A DNA stretch of 50,490 nucleotides from Hamadaea tsunoensis DSM 44101. Its GTDB lineage: Bacteria; Actinomycetota; Actinomycetes; Mycobacteriales; Micromonosporaceae. The notes under the pieces were generated by a model that worked only from the letters and a program-made list of their open reading frames with translations, had not been told where the DNA came from and ran no database searches. Numbering within the stretch: the stretch's first letter is position 1; every line of letters starts with the position of its first letter. Both the position numbers and the translations under genes were made by a program. The stretch spans positions 1-50,490 of the forward strand of contig NZ_AUAX01000043.1 of assembly GCF_000428945.1 (NCBI RefSeq), read 5' to 3'. This document shows, in pieces, positions 20,057 to 25,982 of the stretch.

Positions 20057-20434
20057 TCAGTTCGCGGAGATCGCGTCGGCCAGTGCGCCCATGTGGCGCT
20101 GGGTGACGGCGAGGTTGCCCAGCATCCGGTCGAGCCAGACGTAGAGCACCAGCCGGCCGGATCCGCCCTGATCGAGGGTCTGCAGCAGGTGGTAGCCGTT
20201 GCCGGCGGTGATCACGACACCCTCGACCCGCTCGGGCCGGCCGACCGTGGCGAACGCGGCCGTCTGCAGCGCGGCGTGCACCATCTGCGCGGCACCGCCG
20301 CCGTCGAGATCGGATCCGCCCGGACCACGGCCGGCGGCGCCGACGGTCGATCCACTCGGGAAGTCGATGAGTCCGGCGCCCAGGGCACCCTGGATGGACA
20401 TCATCTGCCGGAGACATTCATCTATGTCGAGCAC
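20057..20434 (-). CDS. Roadblock/LC7 protein (first gene of cluster)
   Basis: The 125-residue product starts at GTG 20434 with AAGGAG five bases upstream. It follows the Roadblock plan: MMSIQGALGAGLIDFPSGSTVG near residue 11, VEGVVITAGNGYHLLQTL, then LYVWLDRMLGNLAVTQRHM. It heads the set Roadblock, DUF4388-like, Roadblock, Roadblock, all on the minus strand with short gaps. The promoter must lie in 20435-20680, where I see no clear consensus. Confidence 0.85.
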   Translation of the reverse strand: MLDIDECLRQMMSIQGALGAGLIDFPSGSTVGAAGRGPGGSDLDGGGAAQMVHAALQTAAFATVGRPERVEGVVITAGNGYHLLQTLDQGGSGRLVLYVWLDRMLGNLAVTQRHMGALADAISAN

Positions 20435-20678
20435 ACAAGCTCCTTGTACCAGCGGTTCGCGTGACTGCGTCGAAGCCCACGCCCGATCGCTTCCGGCCAA
20501 GGAACGAACGACTACAGGACCGCATTGCGACACTACAACGGGTAGCGGAGTGGTTGTTGATCCACTTAGGAGCACATCGGGCCGAGTTTCCCGGCCGCTC
20601 TCCCTATTGCGCATCCATGTCGATCTCTGCGGCGATACGCCAAGATCTACGCGGGCCAGCCGCGATCACTGCCCCCAA

Positions 20679-20753
20679 GATCTGGTTTGGATCAGGGATC
20701 GCCACGTAATCATGGCCCAAGATTCGGGTGAAAACCCTGATCCAAACGGGATC
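20679..20753. repeat. Family B palindrome, copy 3 (degenerate arms)
   Basis: Arms at 20679-20697 and 20735-20753 are complementary over 19 bp with mismatches in the ctgg/cggg block. It lies between the Roadblock cluster and the small CelR-box gene. Confidence 0.85.
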
Positions 20754-20787
20754 AACGCTATGCGCGAACGGATCCGCGAATGAAGGT

Positions 20788-20826
20788 GCGGGCGGGGAAC
20801 CGGTGCTCACCCGGTTCCCCGCCCGC
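20788..20826. terminator. Perfect 16-bp hairpin after the small gene
   Basis: GCGGGCGGGGAACCGG (20788-20803) pairs perfectly with 20811-20826 across a 7-base loop. It begins 16 bp after the stop codon of the 20843-21106 gene and looks like its intrinsic terminator, with only a weak T-run beyond it. Confidence 0.8.
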
Positions 20827-20842
20827 GACCGGCGGCGCGTGC

Positions 20843-21106
20843 CTATGAAACGGGCGGATAGGCGGGCGCCGGCAGGGTACGCCGAACCGCGCCCGTTTGC
20901 CCCGACAGCAGGGCGGCGGGCGGCGTACCGAGGGGAGGGACGAAGCGGAGATCGTGGTTCCGGACGGCCGTGGAGTGGGACACCGGGACGGACGAGGCGT
21001 GACGGACGGGACGGACGGTGCGGGCCGGCGCCGTGGGCGCGGTGCCGGCCACGGAACCGCACGACCCGGGACTCGCCGCGCGGCGCGGCAGCCGGTTGTT
21101 CGTCAT
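20843..21106 (-). CDS. Small unknown protein under a CelR/CebR-type operator
   Basis: The 87-residue product is unrecognised. Evidence that it is a real gene: AAGGAG lies five bases before the ATG at 21106, third positions are about 90% G/C with the codon style of the neighbours, a perfect hairpin follows the stop, and a perfect CelR/CebR box lies 22 bp before the start. The sequence is Arg/Pro/Ser/Ala-rich, has no membrane segment or signal peptide, and contains a single Cys near residue 16. It could be a small regulator, an adaptor or a leader peptide. It is divergent from the first LuxR-type gene. Confidence 0.6.
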   Translation of the reverse strand: MTNNRLPRRAASPGSCGSVAGTAPTAPARTVRPVRHASSVPVSHSTAVRNHDLRFVPPLGTPPAALLSGQTGAVRRTLPAPAYPPVS

Positions 21107-21127
21107 GCGATCTCCTTGCTAAGATGC

Positions 21128-21141
21128 TGGGAGCGCTCCCA
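21128..21141. promoter_or_regulatory. Perfect CelR/CebR operator
   Basis: TGGGAGCGCTCCCA is a full 14-bp palindrome identical to the operator bound by the LacI-family regulators CelR (Thermobifida fusca) and CebR (Streptomyces), which release DNA on cellobiose/cello-oligosaccharides. It lies 22 bp upstream of the small gene on the minus strand and 205 bp upstream of the LuxR-type gene on the plus strand. Confidence 0.85.
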
Positions 21142-21346
21142 ACTGGATGTGAAGAAGCGTATTTCCGGCGGTCACCGGCCGGAAACAGTTCCGGCGGTTG
21201 TGGCACCTTTGTCCCGCGTACCCCGGGACACCGTCGGCGTACGGTCCTGCCGGAGCAGGACTTACGTTTCCACGGCCGGCCCGCTCGCCCCTCGCCGCCG
21301 TCAGGACTCGTTACAGCGGGATGTCCGCGCCGTATCCTTGCTGACC

Positions 21347-21985
21347 ATGACGATCGATCGGCCCCATCCCGACGAGCACATCACCCTGCTCGTGGCCGAC
21401 GACAACAGCGTCGTCCGCGCGGTCGTCCGCGAGATGATCCCGGCCGGCAGCGGGATCGAGGTCGTCGGCGAGGCGGCCAACGGCGTCGAGGCCCTGCGCC
21501 TGGCGGTCGCCCTGCGGCCCACCGTCACCCTGCTCGACCACCGGATGCCGTTGCGCGACGGGCTGTCCGTCGTGGCGTCCATCGGCGCGATCAGCCGGGT
21601 GCTCATGCTGACGCGTACCGCGGACGACGCCGTCGTGGTCGACGCCATTCGGGCCGGCGCGCTCGGCTACCTCATCCACGGCCAGTTCGTCCCCGCCGAG
21701 TTGCTGCTCGCCGTACGGTCGGTCGCCGCCGGCGAGGCGTACCTGTCGCCGACCGCGGCCCGCGCCCTGGTCACCAGCGTGCGCGCGGCCCCGCAGAGCC
21801 GCGCCGGGCTGTCGCGCCGCGAGACCGAGGTCATGAACCTCATCGCCGCCGGCCTCACCAACGCCGAGATCGCCGGGTCGCTCGTACTCTCGCTCAAGAC
21901 CGTGGAAAACCATGTCAACCACATCTTCGGCAAGCTCGGCGCCGGTGGGCGTACCGAGGCGATCGCGCTCTGGCGCCGCCCCTGA
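21347..21985 (+). CDS. NarL/LuxR-type response regulator
   Basis: The 212-residue protein has a receiver domain with the acidic pair at Asp18-Asp19, phosphoacceptor Asp64 (TLLDHRMP) and Thr89, but the invariant Lys is replaced by His111 (GYLIHGQF). A LuxR helix-turn-helix follows (LSRRETEVMNLIAAGLTNAEI, then LSLKTVENHVNHIFGKL). It should accept phosphate from a HisKA_3 kinase such as the one at 22747-24390. The Lys-to-His change may alter the phosphorylation switch. The ATG at 21347 has only a weak upstream Shine-Dalgarno. Confidence 0.9.
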   Translation: MTIDRPHPDEHITLLVADDNSVVRAVVREMIPAGSGIEVVGEAANGVEALRLAVALRPTVTLLDHRMPLRDGLSVVASIGAISRVLMLTRTADDAVVVDAIRAGALGYLIHGQFVPAELLLAVRSVAAGEAYLSPTAARALVTSVRAAPQSRAGLSRRETEVMNLIAAGLTNAEIAGSLVLSLKTVENHVNHIFGKLGAGGRTEAIALWRRP

Positions 21986-22137
21986 CTTGCCCGCCCCGGG
22001 CACCCAAGTTTCCTGGGTGCCGCCCGGCGTCGGGGGCCGGTGCGGCCTCGCGTACCCCTTTGTTCACACCCATTTCGCGTACGCGCAACGCGGCGGCCGG
22101 TCTTGGCAGCGGGTCGGCCAGGTGCTTCCCTGACGTC

Positions 22138-22746
22138 ATGAACCCGCCCCGTGTCGTCCTCGTCGGAGCCGCCGACGGTGCCTTCGCCGCGATGCTGGGC
22201 GGCCACACCACCCTGCTCGGCTGCCTGCCCCTGGCGGCGGCCGTGATGCAGGGCCGGATGCCGGCCGACCTCATCCTGCTGCGCACCGACGAGGTACGCG
22301 ACGTCTCCGCGCTCGCCCGCGCGATGCCCGAACCGGCCCCGCCGATCCTCGTCCTGACCCGGACGATGGAACCGGCCGACGTGGTGCCCGCGCTGCGCGC
22401 CGGCGCGACGAGCCTGCTCGTCGAGGGACAGTTCACCCGGGCCGACCTGCTCGACGCCGTGCACGGCACGATCCACGGCCAGAGCCGGCTGTCCCCCGCC
22501 TGCCTGACGGCCGTCGTCCGCCACCTGCGCCACCCGTCGGCCCCGTCCCACCGCCGGGCGCTGCACACGCTGACCCGGCGCGAACGCGAGATCATGGAAC
22601 TCGTGGTCGCCGGCGAGAGCAACGGTTCCATCGCCGCCAAGCTGTGCGTCGCCGAGAAGACCGTCCGCAACGCGGTGAGCCGGATCTACAAGAAGCTGCG
22701 CGTACGCAACCGGGCCGAGGCGATCGTCGCCTGGCTCGCGGGCTGA
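22138..22746 (+). CDS. LuxR-type regulator with degenerate receiver
   Basis: This 202-residue protein parallels the upstream regulator in length and layout but its receiver has lost key residues: the phosphoacceptor position is Arg49 (LILLRTDEV) and the conserved Lys is Glu96 (LLVEGQF). Thr74 is kept. The LuxR DNA-binding domain is intact (LTRREREIMELVVAGESNGSI, then VAEKTVRNAVSRIYKKL). It is probably phosphorylation-independent, perhaps forming heterodimers with its neighbour or sensing a ligand. Its TGA is directly followed, with no spare base, by the kinase stop codon on the other strand. Confidence 0.88.
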   Translation: MNPPRVVLVGAADGAFAAMLGGHTTLLGCLPLAAAVMQGRMPADLILLRTDEVRDVSALARAMPEPAPPILVLTRTMEPADVVPALRAGATSLLVEGQFTRADLLDAVHGTIHGQSRLSPACLTAVVRHLRHPSAPSHRRALHTLTRREREIMELVVAGESNGSIAAKLCVAEKTVRNAVSRIYKKLRVRNRAEAIVAWLAG

Positions 22747-24390
22747 CTAACGGCAGACGGTTCCGTTGAGCGAGTAGCCCGACGGAACCGGGTTCGTCTT
22801 GGCGAAGGTCCCCTGGAACCCGATCAGGATCGAGTCACCGGGGCGCAGGGCCGGCGTACCGGTGTCCTCGGCGAGCACGTCCCGGCCGGTCTGCGTCCAG
22901 ATGGCGGCCCAGCCGCTGGTCAGCTTCTGGTCGCCGAGCGGGAAGGCGAAGGTCAGCTGCCACCCGTCGATGATCGTGGTCCCCGTGTTGACGATCGTCA
23001 CGTCGGCGACGAAGCCGCCCTCCCACTGATTGCGCTTGGTGTACTTCACGTGGCACGCCAGCGCCGCCGGATCGGCCGCCGCCGGGCTCGCGGTCTTCCC
23101 GTCGTGCCCGGACCCACTCGGTTTCGGCTGCGCGGACGCGTTCGGCCCGGTGGACGGCCCGGTGGACGGCCCGGCCGACGGCGACGAGGCGGCACCGGTC
23201 ACCCCGGACCCGGCGCCCTCGACGAAGGGCGACGGCCGCAGAACGCTCACCCCGATGACGAGCGCTCCACACAGGACGGACGCACCCGTGATCGCCAGGA
23301 ACCGCAGCCGCCGGGGAATCCCGGGCCGCCCGGCGGCCCCGTGACGGGGAACGAGCGCCACGATACGCGTATTATCAAGGGTAAATATCGAAAGAGATCC
23401 GCCGCAGAGGCGCGCGCGTTCCGTCATGCCCACGAGCCCGTGGCGGCCTGTTCGCGGCAGGGCCGCGAGGTCGGGTTCGGCGAAGCCGGTGCCGTCGTCG
23501 CGGACCTCGAGCCGCACGGCGTCGCCCTCGGCGGCGAGCCGGACCTCGGCGTGCGAGGCGCGGGAGTGCTCGGCGACGTTGCGGAGTGCCTCTCGCAGAA
23601 TCCACGAAAGTTCCGCGGCGACCCGGCCCGACACCTCGACCGGCTCGGTACGCACGATCGCCGGCAGCCCGGTCACCGCCGACCAGTCGTCGCAGATGGC
23701 GCGGACGGTGTCGGCGAGCGGCGCGGACAGCGCCGGCGAGCGCAGGTCGTCGATGATCGCGCGGGCGTCCCGGGCGGCGTCGAGGGAGCCTTCCCGCAGC
23801 GAGGCGGCCAGCCGGACGGCCCGGTCGGGCTCGCCGAGCGAGGTCGGCAGCGCGGCCGCGCCCAGGGCCAGCGCGTCCAGGGTCTTCGACAGCGAGTCGT
23901 GCATCTCGCGGGCGAGCCGCGCCCGCTCGGCGGCGGCCGCGGCCCGGCGGGACTCGCGGATCCGCTCGGCGGCGGCCCGCACCCAGCCGGAGATGAGCGC
24001 GCCGGCGACCCCGCCCAGCGGCGCGAAGACGCCGCCCGCGACGGTGACCAGCCCGGCGATCACCCCCGGCCAGCCCAGCAGCGCCCCGGCGAGCCCGGCG
24101 GACCCGAAAGCAGTGATCATCACCGGCGTCCGGCCGACCACGAAGTACGCCATCAGCACGGCCAGCACCAGATCGCCGCCGGCCAGCACCCACCGCCGCG
24201 AGGTGGTCAGGGCGGAACTCAGCGAGAGCCCGGCGAACAGCGCCGGCACCGTCCACACCAGCACCGGCCAGCGGTGCCCGGCGTCCAGCAGCACCCACGC
24301 CAGTACGGCCGCCGACCGGCCGGCCAGCGCGACCCCGGCCAGCAGCGCGCGGACCTGATGGTCCGCGCCGCCCCGCCCTGTCGGATTCAC
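22747..24390 (-). CDS. NarL-family sensor histidine kinase fused to an extracytoplasmic CBM2
   Basis: The 547-residue protein (start at the GTG preceded by GAGGGAA; a GTG at 24411 adds 7 residues) has about five N-terminal membrane helices, a HisKA_3 domain with phospho-accepting His164 (AREMHDSLSKT), and an HATPase domain (ILREALRNVAEHS, RDDGTGF, GRHGLVGMTERA). After the ATPase come a basic stretch, a membrane helix (about 363-384), a Ser/Pro/Gly/Thr linker and a family-2 carbohydrate-binding module at about 446-546 with the flanking Cys446/Cys546 pair and Trp456, 477, 494 and 498. The topology places the CBM outside. CBM2 binds cellulose or xylan. Confidence 0.88.
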   Translation of the reverse strand: MNPTGRGGADHQVRALLAGVALAGRSAAVLAWVLLDAGHRWPVLVWTVPALFAGLSLSSALTTSRRWVLAGGDLVLAVLMAYFVVGRTPVMITAFGSAGLAGALLGWPGVIAGLVTVAGGVFAPLGGVAGALISGWVRAAAERIRESRRAAAAAERARLAREMHDSLSKTLDALALGAAALPTSLGEPDRAVRLAASLREGSLDAARDARAIIDDLRSPALSAPLADTVRAICDDWSAVTGLPAIVRTEPVEVSGRVAAELSWILREALRNVAEHSRASHAEVRLAAEGDAVRLEVRDDGTGFAEPDLAALPRTGRHGLVGMTERARLCGGSLSIFTLDNTRIVALVPRHGAAGRPGIPRRLRFLAITGASVLCGALVIGVSVLRPSPFVEGAGSGVTGAASSPSAGPSTGPSTGPNASAQPKPSGSGHDGKTASPAAADPAALACHVKYTKRNQWEGGFVADVTIVNTGTTIIDGWQLTFAFPLGDQKLTSGWAAIWTQTGRDVLAEDTGTPALRPGDSILIGFQGTFAKTNPVPSGYSLNGTVCR

Positions 24391-24428
24391 GATCGTTTCC
24401 CTCGCTGCCACGCCTGCGCATCGCAGTA

Positions 24429-24442
24429 TGGCCGCGCTCCCA
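24429..24442. promoter_or_regulatory. Degenerate CelR/CebR-like box before the kinase-CBM2 gene
   Basis: TGGCCGCGCTCCCA matches 12 of 14 bases of the CelR/CebR operator, with one half-site intact. It lies about 40 bp upstream of the kinase start. In GC-rich DNA a 12/14 match may arise by chance, so its value depends on the perfect box 3.3 kb away. Confidence 0.45.
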
Positions 24443-24497
24443 CTCCATCCGCTAGTGGGCGGTCGCGTCAGCGAGCGCGGGGCTCGGCCGGAAAGTC

Positions 24498-24542
24498 GTA
24501 GATCGGATCCAGGTAGAGCGCGTCTACGTAGATCCGATCTAC
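24498..24542. terminator. Nested palindrome after the conservon
   Basis: GTAGATCGGATC (24498-24509) pairs with GATCCGATCTAC (24531-24542); between them GTAGA and TCTAC form a second stem. It follows the GTPase stop by about 30 bp and precedes the kinase-CBM2 gene, so it likely ends the conservon transcript. Confidence 0.6.
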
Positions 24543-24574
24543 CTACAGCACCGGTTCTTCGATCATGAAGCCGG

Positions 24575-25183
24575 TCAGCGGGACGGGACGACCTCGGGAT
24601 TCTCCTCGCGCAGCGCGTTGATCGCGTGCTCGACCGACTTGATCAGCACCTGCTTGGTCGACTCCCGGTGCCGGGCGTCGCACTCCAGGATCGGTACGCG
24701 GGCCGGGATCGCCAGCGCCTCGGCGACCTCCTCCAGGGCGTACCGCTGGGTGCCGTCGAAGATGTTCAGCGCCACGATGTAGGGCAGGCCCCGGCTCTCG
24801 AAGAAGTCGATGGGCGCGAACGAGTCCGACAGCCGGCGCGTGTCGACGAGGACCACGGCGACCAGCGCGCCGCGCATCAGCTCGTCCCACATGAACCAGA
24901 ACCGCGTCTGGCCCGGCGTACCGAAGAGGTAGAGGATGAGGTCCTTCGCCATCGTGATCCGGCCGAAGTCCATCGCCACCGTGGTGGATTCCTTGCCGGG
25001 CACCTTCGAGGCGTCGTCGATGCCGACACCGGCGGCGGTCATCACCGCCTCCGTCGTCAGCGGGGCGATCTCGGACACCGTGCCCACGAGGGTGGTCTTC
25101 CCGACGCCGAAACCGCCGGCGATGACGATTTTCGCGGAGGTGATCTGCGAGGACCCCGTGGTGTCAAAGCCTGCGTAGTCCAC
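24575..25183 (-). CDS. cvnD: Conservon GTPase (CvnD-type, Ras/MglA-like)
   Basis: At 202 residues this small GTPase has a P-loop GGFGVGKTTL near residue 24, a switch II FGTPGQTRFWFMW near 88, and ALNIFDG near 138 in place of the usual NKxD. These changes are typical of the conservon GTPases of actinobacteria. The start overlaps the DUF742 gene by 20 bp. It is expected to cycle at the membrane with the Roadblock protein and the kinase-like sensor, by analogy with Streptomyces Cvn9. Confidence 0.93.
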   Translation of the reverse strand: MDYAGFDTTGSSQITSAKIVIAGGFGVGKTTLVGTVSEIAPLTTEAVMTAAGVGIDDASKVPGKESTTVAMDFGRITMAKDLILYLFGTPGQTRFWFMWDELMRGALVAVVLVDTRRLSDSFAPIDFFESRGLPYIVALNIFDGTQRYALEEVAEALAIPARVPILECDARHRESTKQVLIKSVEHAINALREENPEVVPSR

Positions 25184-25541
25184 TCAAGACCCTTTCCAAG
25201 ACGTGCAAACGATCGTTGACGCTCTGTTCCCGGTTCAGCTCGTGCAGGTCGAGGAGCCCCTCGGCGACCATGTCGGCGATGAGGACGCGTACCACACCGA
25301 AGGGCATCCTCATCAGCGCCGACACCTCGGCGAGGGAACGCGGCACGCCGTCGCAGAGGGTGATGATGCGGTTCTTGTGCTGTCCGGCGAAGCGTCCCTC
25401 CTGCCGGCCCGTCGCGTTCGTGACCAGCACGGCCTCGATCGCGATGTCCCGGCGCGGCTCGGTACGCCCGCGCGTGACCGCGTACGGGCGCACCAGCGCG
25501 CCCCGCGGATCTCGGCGCAGACTCTCGTCGTCAGGCCCCAC
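25164..25541 (-). CDS. cvnC: DUF742 conservon protein (CvnC-type)
   Basis: The 125-residue DUF742 protein has the family's LVRPYAVTRGRTEP motif near residue 16, a basic middle (GQHKNRIITLCDG) and the PRSLAEVSALMRMPFGVVRVL winged-helix-like segment, ending in LHVLERVLSGLRRL. It is the third member of the conserved kinase-Roadblock-DUF742-GTPase set. The gap to cvnB is 33 bp. Confidence 0.93.
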   Translation of the reverse strand: MGPDDESLRRDPRGALVRPYAVTRGRTEPRRDIAIEAVLVTNATGRQEGRFAGQHKNRIITLCDGVPRSLAEVSALMRMPFGVVRVLIADMVAEGLLDLHELNREQSVNDRLHVLERVLSGLRRL

Positions 25542-25574
25542 AGCGCACCATCCCCCACCTTCCCCCTCGATCGC

Positions 25575-25982
25575 CTACGGCTGACCGGCGAGTTCGCGGG
25601 TGCTGGGCGTCAGCGCCCCACCCACCCGGTCGACCAGCAGGGCCATCTCGTAGCCGACCTGGCCGACGTCGCAGCTGCGCGCGGCGAGCACGGCGAGGGC
25701 GGAACCGTCGCTCACCGCCATGAGGAAGAGGTACCCGCCGTCCATCTCGATGATCGTCTGGCGGATCCCGCCGCCGTCGAAGCAGCGCGAGGCGCCGTCG
25801 GTCAGGCTCACCACGCCTGCCGTGATCGCCGCCAGCTGGTCCGCGCGGTCGCCGGGCAGATCCTGGGTCGATGCGAGCAACAGGCCGTCCGCCGACACCG
25901 CCACCACATGTGCCACACCGGGCACCTGGTACGCGAAGTTGTTCAGCAGCCAGCTGGTATGGGCCATCTTCGGGCCGGTCAT
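25575..25982 (-). CDS. cvnB: Roadblock/LC7 conservon protein (CvnB-type)
   Basis: The 135-residue protein begins MTGPKMAHTSWLLNNFAYQV and shows the Roadblock pattern of conservons (VAHVVAVSADGLLLASTQDL, TAGVVSLTDGASRCFDGG, GYLFLMAVSDGSALAVLAA). It is expected to be the GTPase regulator for CvnD. Its ATG overlaps the cvnA stop by four bases. Confidence 0.93.
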   Translation of the reverse strand: MTGPKMAHTSWLLNNFAYQVPGVAHVVAVSADGLLLASTQDLPGDRADQLAAITAGVVSLTDGASRCFDGGGIRQTIIEMDGGYLFLMAVSDGSALAVLAARSCDVGQVGYEMALLVDRVGGALTPSTRELAGQP

